Positions 38,270 through 47,271 of a stretch of DNA of 64,000 nucleotides are shown piece by piece (positions within the stretch are counted from its first letter, which is position 1; every line of letters starts with the position of its first letter). The stretch is from NCBI RefSeq assembly GCF_001937195.1, contig NZ_MSDO01000011.1, positions 62,001-126,000 on the forward strand. The letters run 5' to 3'. Source of the stretch: Salinicola socius. GTDB taxonomy: Bacteria > Pseudomonadota > Gammaproteobacteria > Pseudomonadales > Halomonadaceae. The notes beneath the pieces were generated by a model, which did no database searches, was not told the origin of the DNA, and was given only the letters and a program-made list of their open reading frames with translations. The position numbers and the translations under genes were made by a program.

Positions 38270-41200
38270 ATGCTAAGAGCCGACCAAATGCTGGACGCTG
38301 CCACCTGGCAGACTTCGCTGGATGAACTGTTCATCCGCGTCAGCGATCATTACATCGTCGACGAAGACGCCTATCTGACCGAGCTCTGCACGTTGTTGAA
38401 TGCCGGCGAGGCCGATTTTGCGCGCATTGGCGACAACACCGCGCAGCTGGTTCGCGACGTGCGCGCCATGGATACCGCTGTCGATTCCATCGATGAACTG
38501 CTTCAGCAGTACAGTCTCGACACTCAGGAAGGCGTGCTGCTGATGTGTCTGGCCGAAGCGTTGCTGCGTATTCCCGACAAGACCACCGCCGATGCACTGA
38601 TCGAAGACAAGCTGGGGGTCGCCGACTGGAAGCGCTACCTGGGCCAAAGCGAGTCCTGGTTCGTCAATGCCTCGACCTGGGGCTTGCTGATGACCGGCAA
38701 CGTGATCCAGCTGGACAAGCCGAGAGAAGGCAAGCCGGCCAACTTCATCAATCGCATGGTCAATCGCATGGGCGAGCCGGTCATCCGCAGCGCGATGTAT
38801 CAGGCGATGAAGATCATGGGGCAACAGTTCGTGCTGGGGCGCACGATCGACGAGGCGCTCAAACGCTCGAAGCCGCTATTCAACAAGGGCTACACCTACT
38901 CCTACGACATGCTCGGCGAGGCGGCACGCACCCGGCAGGATGCCCAGCGCTACTTCGACGACTACGCCTCGGCGATTCGTCAGGTCGGCGACACCAGCAT
39001 GAAGCTGGATGCGAAAACCCCGGCGCCGTCCGTGTCGATCAAGCTTTCGGCGCTCCACCCGCGCTATGAATTCGGTCGTCGCACCCAGGTACTCGAAGAG
39101 CTCGTTGGCACCGTCAAGCAGCTCGTCGAGATGGCCCGCGAGCGCCAGGTCGCACTGACCATCGACGCCGAAGAGGTCGATCGCCTGGAGCTGTCGCTCG
39201 AAGTCTTTCGTGCCGTGTTCGAAAGCGACGTCTGTCGCGGCTGGGGCCACTTCGGACTCGTCGTGCAGGCTTACGCCAAGCGCTGCCTGCCGGTGCTGCA
39301 CTACATCAATCGACTGGCCGATCAACAGGGTGACGAGATTCCGCTGCGTCTGGTCAAGGGCGCCTACTGGGATACCGAGATCAAGGAGTCGCAGAAGCTC
39401 GGCGTCGACGGCTATCCCGTCTATACCCGAAAGGCCTGCACGGATGTCGCCTACCTCGCCTGCGCCCGGTTTCTGCTCTCCGAGAACACCCGCGGCCGCA
39501 TTTTCCCCCAGTTCGCGACCCACAACGCGCACACCATTACCAATATCCTGGAACTATCCAATAACGCTGGCCGTGCGTTCGAATTCCAGCGCCTGCATGG
39601 CATGGGCGAGGCGCTCTATGACGCCGCACTCAAGCGTGCCCCGCAAGGCACTTACTGTCGCATCTACGCCCCTGTCGGCGCGCACAAGGATCTTCTGCCT
39701 TACCTGGTTCGCCGGCTGCTCGAGAACGGCGCCAACTCGTCCTTCGTTCATCAACTGGTCGATCCGCGCGTTCCCGTGGAATCGCTCTGCGTTCATCCGA
39801 TCGCGGCGCTCAAGCCCTATCCGACCTTCGCCAATACCCGGATTCCATTGCCGCAAGATATCTATGGTCCAGCACGCAAGAACTCCAAGGGCGTCAACTT
39901 GAACATCAATAGTGAATATCAGCCGCTCATCGATCGCATGGCAGCGTTCATGGATCGGGAATACCACGCCAAGCCGCTGCTGGGCATCGATGTCGCCGAC
40001 GACGATAGTCAGCGCCAGCGCGTCACCAGTCCATACGACCGTCGTCAGGCTGTGGGCAGCGTACAGTGGACGACGCGTGAGCAGACAGAGCAGGCAGTGG
40101 ACATCGCCTGGCAAGCGTTCCCGCGCTGGAGCGAAACGCCGGTCGAAGCGCGCGCGGCCATCCTCGAGCGTCATGCCGATCTGATGGAAACGCATCTGGC
40201 GGAGCTGATGACACTCTGCTCCCGCGAAGGTGGCAAACTGCTCACGGACGGTGTCGACGAGATTCGCGAGGCGGTGGATTTCTGCCGCTACTACGCCGCT
40301 CGGGCAAGAGAGCTGTTCGCCGAGCCAACCGCGTTGCCCGGGCCGACCGGCGAGTCCAACGAACTGATGATGAGCGGCAAGGGGGTCTTCGCCGCGATCA
40401 GCCCGTGGAACTTCCCCGTCGCCATCTTTACCGGCCAACTGGTCGCGGCCGCCGTCGCGGGCAATACCGTGCTGGCCAAGCCCGCCGAACAGACTTCGCT
40501 GATTGCCAACCGCGTCATCGAGTTGCTCCACGAAGCCGGCATGCCACGCGATGTCGTACAGCTCCTGCCCGGCGACGGCCCGACCGTGGGCAGCGTCCTG
40601 AGCAGCGACCCTCGGATTACCGGTGTCGTCTTCACCGGCTCCACCGATACCGCACAGATCATCAACCGGGCCCTGGCCGCCAGGGAGAACGCCGCCCTGC
40701 CGACGCTGATCGCAGAGACCGGCGGCATGAATGCGATGATCGTCGATTCTACTGCCCTGCCCGAGCAGGTGGTGGCAGACGTGGTTCACTCTGCCTTCCA
40801 GAGTGCCGGCCAGCGCTGCTCCGCGCTTCGCGTGCTCTATCTGCAGGAAGACATTGCCGACCGTGTCATCGAGATCCTGCGCGGGGCGATGGAGGAGCTG
40901 CGGATCGGCGATCCCCGGGATCTGGGCACCGATGTCGGTCCGGTCATCGACGAAGACGCCCGCAAGGGTCTACTCGAGCATGTCGAGACGATGAAAGCCG
41001 AGGGCCGCTTGATCGCCGAGGCCCGGCTCGATCCTGAGCAGACCGGCAACGGCACCTTCGTCGCTCCCATGGCATTTCGCATCGACGGCATCGAATCGAT
41101 GCAGACCGAGCAGTTCGGCCCGTTGTTGCACATCGCCCGCTACCGTGCCGATCAGATCGATGCCGTCATCGACGCCATCAATGCCAAGGGGTTCGGGCTG

Positions 41201-41461
41201 ACATTCGGCGTTCACAGCCGCAACGAGAACTTCACCAATCACGTCGCCAGTCGCATCCGGGTCGGCAATGTCTACGTCAACCGCGACATCATCGGTGCCG
41301 TCGTCGGCGTGCAACCCTTCGGCGGACAAGGCTTCTCGGGTACTGGCCCGAAGGCAGGCGGACCGCACTATCTGTTACGCTTCGCCACCGAAAAGACGCG
41401 CACCATCAACACGGCGGCGCTGGGAGGGAACGCCTCGCTGCTCGCCATGGGTGACGAGTGA
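38270..41461 (+). CDS. putA: Bifunctional proline dehydrogenase / P5C dehydrogenase
   Basis: 1063-aa enzyme that oxidises proline to glutamate in two steps. The N-terminal half is an FAD proline dehydrogenase barrel (KLSALHPRYEF, RLVKGAYWDTEIK and APVGAHKDLLPYLVRRLLE). The C-terminal half is an aldehyde dehydrogenase with Glu816 in AETGGMNAM and catalytic Cys850 in AGQRCSALR. There is no ribbon-helix-helix domain at the N-terminus, so unlike E. coli PutA it cannot act as its own repressor; the adjacent AraC regulator probably fills that role. It likely channels P5C and reduces membrane quinone. Followed by putP after 224 bases. Confidence 0.97.
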   Translation: MLRADQMLDAATWQTSLDELFIRVSDHYIVDEDAYLTELCTLLNAGEADFARIGDNTAQLVRDVRAMDTAVDSIDELLQQYSLDTQEGVLLMCLAEALLRIPDKTTADALIEDKLGVADWKRYLGQSESWFVNASTWGLLMTGNVIQLDKPREGKPANFINRMVNRMGEPVIRSAMYQAMKIMGQQFVLGRTIDEALKRSKPLFNKGYTYSYDMLGEAARTRQDAQRYFDDYASAIRQVGDTSMKLDAKTPAPSVSIKLSALHPRYEFGRRTQVLEELVGTVKQLVEMARERQVALTIDAEEVDRLELSLEVFRAVFESDVCRGWGHFGLVVQAYAKRCLPVLHYINRLADQQGDEIPLRLVKGAYWDTEIKESQKLGVDGYPVYTRKACTDVAYLACARFLLSENTRGRIFPQFATHNAHTITNILELSNNAGRAFEFQRLHGMGEALYDAALKRAPQGTYCRIYAPVGAHKDLLPYLVRRLLENGANSSFVHQLVDPRVPVESLCVHPIAALKPYPTFANTRIPLPQDIYGPARKNSKGVNLNINSEYQPLIDRMAAFMDREYHAKPLLGIDVADDDSQRQRVTSPYDRRQAVGSVQWTTREQTEQAVDIAWQAFPRWSETPVEARAAILERHADLMETHLAELMTLCSREGGKLLTDGVDEIREAVDFCRYYAARARELFAEPTALPGPTGESNELMMSGKGVFAAISPWNFPVAIFTGQLVAAAVAGNTVLAKPAEQTSLIANRVIELLHEAGMPRDVVQLLPGDGPTVGSVLSSDPRITGVVFTGSTDTAQIINRALAARENAALPTLIAETGGMNAMIVDSTALPEQVVADVVHSAFQSAGQRCSALRVLYLQEDIADRVIEILRGAMEELRIGDPRDLGTDVGPVIDEDARKGLLEHVETMKAEGRLIAEARLDPEQTGNGTFVAPMAFRIDGIESMQTEQFGPLLHIARYRADQIDAVIDAINAKGFGLTFGVHSRNENFTNHVASRIRVGNVYVNRDIIGAVVGVQPFGGQGFSGTGPKAGGPHYLLRFATEKTRTINTAALGGNASLLAMGDE

Positions 41462-41514
41462 TTCCCGCTCGTCCCCGGCGACAGCAAACCGCAGGAAGCG
41501 GCTCATGGTGACAA

Positions 41515-41553
41515 CAGTGGTTGAAAACGGTGGTTGAAAACAGTGTTTGAAAA
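41515..41553. repeat. 13-bp tandem repeat between putA and putP
   Basis: CAGTGGTTGAAAA, CGGTGGTTGAAAA and CAGTGTTTGAAAA in immediate tandem, each differing by one base from the consensus CAGTGGTTGAAAA at most. It lies ~55 bases after the putA stop. Confidence 0.88.
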
Positions 41554-41685
41554 CAACGCCAATACAGGCTGCACGCGGGAACGCTCTCTGATCGTGATGC
41601 TCGACATCAGCGCTGCGGCCCGCCTGCGCCCCCATACCCGCCGGCGCCGCGTCCGGCCTAACAATTAAGAGACAGGAGACGTTTT

Positions 41686-43176
41686 ATGGCTATTGGTGTC
41701 TGGATAAGCCTGTTTGCCTACTTTGCGCTCATGATCGCCATCGGCCTTTATGCCATGCGCACGTCCACATCCACGTCCGAAGATTACATGCTGGGTGGCC
41801 GAACCCTGAGCCCGCAGGTGGCGGCGCTATCAGCAGGCGCCTCGGACATGAGCGGCTGGCTGCTGCTGGGTCTGCCCGGAGCGATGTTCGTCTCCGGTCT
41901 GGGCTCGGCATGGATCGGTATCGGCCTGTTCGTTGGTGCCTTCTTCAACTGGCTGCTGGTCGCGCCGCGTCTTCGCGAGCAGACGGTGCACTATGGCAAC
42001 GCGATCACCATTCCTGCCTTCCTGGCTAACCGGTTCCCCTCTCGGGCGATGTCGCTGAGGACGGTTTCCGCCATCGTCATCGTCATCTTTTTCGCGATCT
42101 ATACGGCGTCGGGGCTGGTGGCAGGCGGCAAGCTCTTCGAGAGCGCGTTTTCCGGCGTCATCAATCTTGGCGGTCTGAGCGATTACGCGGCCGGCGTCGT
42201 CATCACGCTCGGCGTGGTGCTGGCCTATACCGTCGTCGGCGGTTTCCTGGCAGTGAGCATGACCGACTTTGTCCAAGGCTGCATCATGATGCTGGCTCTG
42301 GTGATCATGCCGGCGGTCGTCATCTTCGGGGACGGGGGCGGCGGTTTCTCGCAGGCCTCCCAGACGCTGAATGAAGTCGACCCGACGCTGCTGTCGTGGA
42401 CGGACGGCCTGACCTTCATTGGATGGCTTTCGGCGGTGACCTGGGGACTGGGTTATTTCGGGCAGCCGCACATCATCGTGCGCTTCATGGCAATTCGATC
42501 GCTGAAAGACGTTCCCGTGGCTCGCAACATCGGCATGAGCTGGATGCTCATCTCTCTGATCGGCGCGATCTCCCTAGGCATATTCGGCCGCGCCTATGCG
42601 ATCCGCAACGGGATGGAGGTCCAGGACCCGGAAACGATCTTCATCATCCTCGCGAACCTGCTGTTTCATCCGCTAATCACCGGCTTCCTCTATGCGGCGC
42701 TGCTCGCTGCGATCATGAGCACCATATCCAGTCAGCTTCTGGTGGCATCTTCGTCACTGACCGAAGACTTCTATCGCCTGTTCCTGCGCAAGCAGGCCAC
42801 GGAGAAGGAAACGGTCGCCGTGGGCCGGATCAGCGTCGTGCTGGTCGGCGTCGTGGCCGCCATCATTGCGTCCGATCCGAACTCTCAGGTTCTGGGCCTG
42901 GTCAGTAACGCCTGGGCAGGCTTCGGCGCGGCATTCGGCCCGCTGATCATCTTGTCCCTGATGTGGTCACGCACGAACGGCGCCGGCGCCATCGCGGGCA
43001 TGGTCGTGGGCGCGCTCACTGTCATGGCGTGGATTGCGCTGGGCTGGAGCAACGAGTTCCTGGGTGGCCCCGGCGTCTACGAGATCATTCCCGGATTCAT
43101 CGCCTCCTTCGTTGCCATTCTGGTGGTGAGCCGCATGACTGCCGATGCCGGTGAATATAAGCAGATCACCCGTTAA
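41686..43176 (+). CDS. putP: Sodium/proline symporter
   Basis: Sodium:solute symporter of 496 aa with about 13 transmembrane helices that imports proline to feed PutA; in halophiles such carriers also serve osmoprotection. Family signatures include the SEDYMLGGRTLSPQVAALSAGASDMSGW segment at residues ~30-57 and FGQPHIIVRFMAIRS near 260. A good ribosome-binding site, GACAGGAG, precedes the ATG. It follows putA and is followed by a terminator. Confidence 0.95.
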   Translation: MAIGVWISLFAYFALMIAIGLYAMRTSTSTSEDYMLGGRTLSPQVAALSAGASDMSGWLLLGLPGAMFVSGLGSAWIGIGLFVGAFFNWLLVAPRLREQTVHYGNAITIPAFLANRFPSRAMSLRTVSAIVIVIFFAIYTASGLVAGGKLFESAFSGVINLGGLSDYAAGVVITLGVVLAYTVVGGFLAVSMTDFVQGCIMMLALVIMPAVVIFGDGGGGFSQASQTLNEVDPTLLSWTDGLTFIGWLSAVTWGLGYFGQPHIIVRFMAIRSLKDVPVARNIGMSWMLISLIGAISLGIFGRAYAIRNGMEVQDPETIFIILANLLFHPLITGFLYAALLAAIMSTISSQLLVASSSLTEDFYRLFLRKQATEKETVAVGRISVVLVGVVAAIIASDPNSQVLGLVSNAWAGFGAAFGPLIILSLMWSRTNGAGAIAGMVVGALTVMAWIALGWSNEFLGGPGVYEIIPGFIASFVAILVVSRMTADAGEYKQITR

Positions 43177-43206
43177 GGTAGCGCATTCAACGTGGTCGAC
43201 GTCGCC

Positions 43207-43232
43207 AAAAGGGCTCCTTCGGGAGCCCTTTT
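43207..43232. terminator. Bidirectional terminator after putP
   Basis: AAAAGGGCTCC-TTCG-GGAGCCCTTTT, a stem of 11 pairs with a stable TTCG loop, 30 bases past putP. It has A and T flanks, so it can also serve the converging gtrA-like gene. Confidence 0.9.
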
Positions 43233-43291
43233 CGATGCCACCGATTCATCCTTTCGCAGCCTGATACGACTACCGGTGGAGCTCGCGACGC

Positions 43292-43687
43292 TCACGAGTG
43301 CCTGGGTTCGCGAAATGCCCATACCCGCGAACCGACGTAGGTGATCAGCGGCACGGTGAGTGTGGCGATACCGATGGCCCAGAAACCGGCAATCTTCGTG
43401 GAGGCCAGCAATACTGCCAGCACTCCGTTGTTGAGCAAAAACCCCAGCACTGCCAGCGTGAAAAAGCGTCTCGCCCGCCCGCGGCGGCGGAAGGTCAGCC
43501 GCCGGTGGCCAATCAGGGATATCTGAAAGGCGACCAGAAAGCCGCACAGATTGACGACGAATTCCGACAGGGTCGGCCACGAGGCGCTGAGGATGGCAGC
43601 CACCCCGAGATGAGATGCCGTCGCCACCCCACCTACCAGTCCAAACCGCGCCGCGGTCTTGGCCTCTCGTTTGAGTCGCCGTTTCAT
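43292..43687 (-). CDS. GtrA-family membrane protein
   Basis: 131-aa membrane protein with four predicted helices, GtrA/DUF-type (FGLVGGVATASHLGVAAIL at the N-terminus, NLCGFLVAFQISLIGHRRLTF in the middle). GtrA-like proteins are thought to flip a lipid-linked sugar across the inner membrane, acting with a GtrB-type glycosyltransferase. Its start overlaps the stop of the glycosyltransferase gene by 4 bases (ATGA), which supports a working pair. No third, specificity-determining transferase is seen nearby. Confidence 0.87.
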   Translation of the reverse strand: MKRRLKREAKTAARFGLVGGVATASHLGVAAILSASWPTLSEFVVNLCGFLVAFQISLIGHRRLTFRRRGRARRFFTLAVLGFLLNNGVLAVLLASTKIAGFWAIGIATLTVPLITYVGSRVWAFREPRHS

Positions 43688-44718
43688 GAGGCGTCGGGCG
43701 CGGTGGCTATCGAGCCATCCCCGTCCCTTTTCCGGCCTTCCGCGCCCCCTGACTCTTCGTCGGCCACACGCTCTTTCGCCACCAGACGGTCCTCGGCTAC
43801 CAGACTGTCCTCGGCCACCAGATAAAGTGGCCGCTGCTTGGTTTCGATGAATAATCTTCCCACGTACTCCCCCAGTATGCCGACCGACAGCAGCTGCATG
43901 CCGCCGAAGAACAGGACCGCCGTCATCAGCGACGCGTAGCCGGGTACGTCGTTGCCGACAACGATCACCCTGCCGACCAGAAGCAGAATGTAGAGAAAGG
44001 CCAACCCCGCGATGACGGCGCCGAAGTACATCCAGATACGCAGGGGCCAGGTCGAGAAACTGACCAGACCGTCGATAGCGAAGTTCCAGAGTTTCCAGAA
44101 GTTGAACTTGCTGGCTCCGCTCGCTCTCGCCGGCCGGTCATAATAGACGCCGATCGAACGGTATCCGGGCCAGCTGAACAGCCCCTTCATGAAGCGGTTG
44201 CGCTCGGGCAGGCGCTTGATCGCCTCGACGACGCGGCGATCCAACAGCCGGAAGTCTCCCGCATTGCTGGGAATATGCGTCTCCGCCAACCGGTTGAAGA
44301 AACGATAGAAGAGCCCCGCGGAGGTGCGTTTCGCCTGGGTGTCCTCATCCCGCGACCCGCGAATGCCATAGATCATGTCGTAACCGCCATCCTGCCAGAG
44401 GCGAATGAATTCCAGAATCACCTCCGGCGGGTCCTGCAGATCGACGTCCATCGGCACCACCGCGTCGCCCCGAGCATGATCAAGGCCTGCCGTCATAGCG
44501 GCTTCCTTGCCGAAATTGCGCGTCAACGAGATCACCCGAACGCGGGGATCCAGCGATACCCTCTGCCGCAGCCTGACGAGCGTCTCGTCCGTGGAGCCGT
44601 CATCGACGAACAGAATTTCCAGCCTCGGCACGACGTCGCCCAGCGCACGATCCACCGCCTCGAGGAAACGCTCGATGGCAGCCTCCTCGTTCATGACCGG
44701 TACCACGATCGACAACAT
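43684..44718 (-). CDS. GT2 glycosyltransferase (GtrB/ArnC-like)
   Basis: Membrane glycosyltransferase of 344 aa, probably loading a sugar onto undecaprenyl phosphate. The GT2 domain begins SIVVPVMNEEAAIERFLEAV, with FVDDGSTDETL and MDVDLQDPPE as nucleotide-sugar and metal-binding segments; two C-terminal helices (~235-260, ~270-295) anchor it. I take the start at MLSIVVPV because GAAGGGA precedes it; the frame allows 24 more codons. The C-terminal tail carries a repeated hexapeptide LVAED(S/R) from an 18-bp DNA repeat. Partner of the overlapping GtrA-like gene. Confidence 0.88.
   Translation of the reverse strand: MLSIVVPVMNEEAAIERFLEAVDRALGDVVPRLEILFVDDGSTDETLVRLRQRVSLDPRVRVISLTRNFGKEAAMTAGLDHARGDAVVPMDVDLQDPPEVILEFIRLWQDGGYDMIYGIRGSRDEDTQAKRTSAGLFYRFFNRLAETHIPSNAGDFRLLDRRVVEAIKRLPERNRFMKGLFSWPGYRSIGVYYDRPARASGASKFNFWKLWNFAIDGLVSFSTWPLRIWMYFGAVIAGLAFLYILLLVGRVIVVGNDVPGYASLMTAVLFFGGMQLLSVGILGEYVGRLFIETKQRPLYLVAEDSLVAEDRLVAKERVADEESGGAEGRKRDGDGSIATAPDAS
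43776..43829. repeat. 18-bp tandem repeat in the GT2 coding tail
   Basis: Three consecutive 18-base units based on CGGCCACCAGACTGTCCT, coding LVAEDS, LVAEDR and LVAKER on the minus strand. It lies after the last membrane helix, in a region that should be cytoplasmic and disordered. Confidence 0.85.
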
Positions 44719-44874
44719 CCAGTCCCTTCGACGACTATCCACGAGCACTTCCTGCGCAATTGTGATCTTCGGCCCGACTTGCATTGGCAACCGGCGCCAT
44801 CACCGACTAGGTTAATCCTAGCTGCTCGTCGATGGTTGCGCACAAACAGGCGCAAACCCTGCCCCGGCATAAAA

Positions 44875-44917
44875 AAACGCTGTTTCAAAATTTTACTGGA
44901 CATAAAAAACAGCGTTT
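44875..44917. promoter_or_regulatory. Inverted repeat upstream of ompW-like gene
   Basis: AAACGCTGTTT (44875-44885) and AAACAGCGTTT (44907-44917) are perfect 11-base inverted copies with centres 32 bases apart. The right copy lies in the spacer of the predicted promoter of the porin gene; the left one is just upstream of its -35. Confidence 0.7.
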
Positions 44918-44925
44918 CCTATCAT
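44897..44925 (+). promoter_or_regulatory. Candidate promoter of ompW-like gene
   Basis: TGGACA (44897-44902), 17-base spacer, TATCAT (44920-44925), giving a leader of ~65 bases. Two mismatches to consensus. Confidence 0.5.
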
Positions 44926-44995
44926 GACGACGTTGTCTCATAGAATGTGAAGACCGGTAACACGGCTTCATGATGAAAGAAAAGGAGTCCTTATC

Positions 44996-45550
44996 ATGAC
45001 CAAGACCAAACTGTTCTCTGCAATGGTAGTTGCCGGCACTTGCGCATTCGGAGCCCAAGCTGCCTTCGCCTACGGCGCTGGTGATTTCTACGGCCGTCTG
45101 GGTGTTGCCAAGACCGATACCGACGACGGTTATGCCGGCGACAGCGACAAAGGTGCCTACCTGGGTCTGGGCTACATGGTCCACGACAAGATCGGTGTCG
45201 AGCTGAGCTCCATGACCGAAACCAAGGTTCACGCCGAAGGCGGGGACTTCAAGCAGGTGCCGATCAACCTGATGGCGCAGTACTATCCGCTGGGCGGGAT
45301 GGATTCGCGCGTTCAGCCGTACGCTGGCGTCGGTGTCAACTACACCACGTTCTCTGACGAGAGCGGCGTTGGCAGCATCGATGACTCCTGGGGCGCCGCT
45401 GGCCAACTGGGTGTCGATCTGAACGTGACTGACAACTTCGGCTTCAACGCCTTTGCTCAGTACACCGATGTCAGCGCTGACATCAGTGGCGGCCGCGACC
45501 TGGATCTCGATCCGGTCACCGTTGGCGCCGGCGTCACGGCTCGCTTCTAA
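44996..45550 (+). CDS. OmpW-like outer-membrane beta-barrel protein
   Basis: 184-aa outer-membrane protein with a clear signal peptide (residues 1-25, ending AFA-YG). The mature part shows alternating hydrophobic strands (GDFYGRLGVAKT, GAYLGLGYMVHDKIGVELSS, PINLMAQYYP, VQPYAGVGVNYTTFS, VTVGAGVTARF) and a terminal phenylalanine, as required for barrel insertion. It resembles small OmpW/OmpA-type eight-stranded barrels; the exact family is less certain. The start follows AAAGGAG. A strong terminator follows, so it is a single-gene unit. Confidence 0.82.
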   Translation: MTKTKLFSAMVVAGTCAFGAQAAFAYGAGDFYGRLGVAKTDTDDGYAGDSDKGAYLGLGYMVHDKIGVELSSMTETKVHAEGGDFKQVPINLMAQYYPLGGMDSRVQPYAGVGVNYTTFSDESGVGSIDDSWGAAGQLGVDLNVTDNFGFNAFAQYTDVSADISGGRDLDLDPVTVGAGVTARF

Positions 45551-45573
45551 GCGAACATCGACAGGTAGTCATG

Positions 45574-45598
45574 ACCGGGCCCCTGGGCCCGGTTTTTT
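45574..45598 (+). terminator. Rho-independent terminator of ompW-like gene
   Basis: ACCGGGCCC/GGGCCCGGT stem with a very short loop and six T residues, 24 bases after the stop. Confidence 0.9.
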
Positions 45599-45685
45599 GT
45601 GTCTATGGTTTAGAGAGGCTTGATTTAAATAGACGTGGTTTAGAGAAACCTGGTTCAGCGAACTCAAGACGAATGCGTCCCTCTC

Positions 45686-46012
45686 TCATGCTTGGGTGAC
45701 GATCCGGTCGACAGCCGCCAGCTCGCGCACCACCGGCTCTCTGCGGGAAGCAGGCACGTCCTTGAGCCAGACCTCCATCGCCGGTGCAACGGCACAGCTG
45801 GCAGGTAGCGTGGCACGAGCATCGACCAGTGCCTGCAGACGGGCCATGAAGACGTAACGCAACCACTGCGGCAGCACCATGGTGTCGACGCAAAACGGCT
45901 GCTGACTGTCGAAGGCCTGAGGATCCGGTGGCGACACCTCCCAAAGCTCGGCTTCGATCAGAGTGGTTTTCAACTCGCGCAGGGCACGAGCCAATTCATC
46001 GTGCGAACTCAT
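45686..46012 (-). CDS. YqcC-like protein (DUF446)
   Basis: 108-aa soluble protein similar to E. coli YqcC. The diagnostic core is QPFCVDTMVLPQWLRYVFMARL near residues 38-60, followed by LPASCAVAPAMEVW. It is mostly helical; the function is unknown, although the family is often found beside a tRNA pseudouridine synthase gene (truC), which is not the case here. The ATG is the only reasonable start. The region behind its stop (45605-45660) has degenerate TGGTTTAGAGA repeats. Confidence 0.82.
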   Translation of the reverse strand: MSSHDELARALRELKTTLIEAELWEVSPPDPQAFDSQQPFCVDTMVLPQWLRYVFMARLQALVDARATLPASCAVAPAMEVWLKDVPASRREPVVRELAAVDRIVTQA

Positions 46013-46076
46013 TCTTTCTCCTGTTGATAGCTTGATGCGGCTCTTCAGGGTTGCTCACAGAAACGCTGAAAGAGCC

Positions 46077-46085
46077 TGTGGATAA
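46077..46085 (-). promoter_or_regulatory. Isolated DnaA box
   Basis: TTATCCACA on the minus strand, a perfect consensus match, between the yqcC-like gene and the DUF3549 gene. No cluster of boxes around it. Confidence 0.35.
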
Positions 46086-46217
46086 ACTTGGGACACCTCG
46101 TCCCGGGCGCCGCAGCCCGTACCTCAGCGAAGACTGTTCAATTTTTGGTCAAACCCTGTTCAGCGTCACTGGCGCAAGTTACAGTGCGCGCCTCGAGGAA
46201 CACGGCGACCGCCTATC

Positions 46218-47267
46218 ATGCAAACGCTGAGCGATTTTTTCACGCAGAGTGGCGCGGAACTTGCGCTGTCGACCCTGGGCCGGCGCGTGGAACCGATGCG
46301 TCAGGACACCTTCGCCGCTTTCGAACAGCAGCGCGAGCCGTGGCCAATGCCCTGGAACGGTCAGGCGCAGGTCGCATGCGCCCTGCGCTGGCCGGCCACG
46401 TTCAAGGATCCAGCGATCTGGTTTCTGTCGCTACCGCTCGATGAGCAGGGTCTGCTGGTTCCAGCCGCACGCGACGAATTTCTCGATCGCTTGCTGCAGA
46501 CGTTGAGTACCCCGACCTCGGATACGCCAATCACCGATCCGTCAGTGAATAATAATGTCACTCAGGACTCGCTGGAAACGCGTAATCTGATGCAGGACAA
46601 CCCGCTGGCGTTCGAACCGGAGCTGCATCAACGAGCGCTGCTGCATGCTCGCCTGTCTCGTCATTTCGGGCAACCGCCGTCGATGCATTCGGATATGGCG
46701 CGCCGCTATCTGATCGGTGACGACGCGCTAGATTGGCAGATGCTCGGACTCCAGGGATTGGCCGATCAGGTGGTCGCCAAAGAGCCGGCCGTCATCGAGG
46801 CATTGGCAAGCCGTCTGACCACCCTGCCACGTGCCATGACGCTGCCGCTCTGCTATCTGATGGAACATGGCGATACGCCGGTCGAGCTGCTTCCCGTCGT
46901 GTGGCAAGCCATGGCCAACGCTCGCGAGGCCCAGGACATCGAGGCATTCTGCGCGCTGTTGAGAGCCTTGCTGGGCAGTGATTCGCCCCAGGTCGGCGAG
47001 TGGCTCGATCATATTCTCGCCGATGATGATCTCATGGCCGCCGACTGCCTTGCAGCCATCGCTGCGCGCGGCTGGCAACATCTCGAGCATGAAATTCGAC
47101 TCGGACGGTTTCTGGAGCGGCTGGCAAACTGCAAGGACGCCAACTTTCGTCCTGTGGTGCGCGATTTGGCATTGATCCCTCGCCTGCGCCTGCCCATATT
47201 GATGATGCTGCGTCAGGCACCGGCGGACTCTTCCGTGGGACGGCTCGTCAGAGAATGGAACGCTTGA
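46218..47267 (+). CDS. DUF3549-family protein
   Basis: 349-aa soluble protein, N-terminus MQTLSDFFTQSGAELALSTLGRRV, which I assign to the DUF3549 family of gammaproteobacteria. It appears to have a beta-rich N-terminal part and helical repeats in the C-terminal 200 residues (for example PAVIEALASRLTTLPRAMTLP). No catalytic motif is seen. It ends 4 bases before rimB, so it probably belongs to the rimB-rimK transcription unit; that link is the only clue to function. Confidence 0.72.
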   Translation: MQTLSDFFTQSGAELALSTLGRRVEPMRQDTFAAFEQQREPWPMPWNGQAQVACALRWPATFKDPAIWFLSLPLDEQGLLVPAARDEFLDRLLQTLSTPTSDTPITDPSVNNNVTQDSLETRNLMQDNPLAFEPELHQRALLHARLSRHFGQPPSMHSDMARRYLIGDDALDWQMLGLQGLADQVVAKEPAVIEALASRLTTLPRAMTLPLCYLMEHGDTPVELLPVVWQAMANAREAQDIEAFCALLRALLGSDSPQVGEWLDHILADDDLMAADCLAAIAARGWQHLEHEIRLGRFLERLANCKDANFRPVVRDLALIPRLRLPILMMLRQAPADSSVGRLVREWNA

Positions 47268-47271
47268 ACCC

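Noticed and set aside
39554-40789. 411-codon minus-strand open frame
   Set aside because: Antisense shadow of putA.
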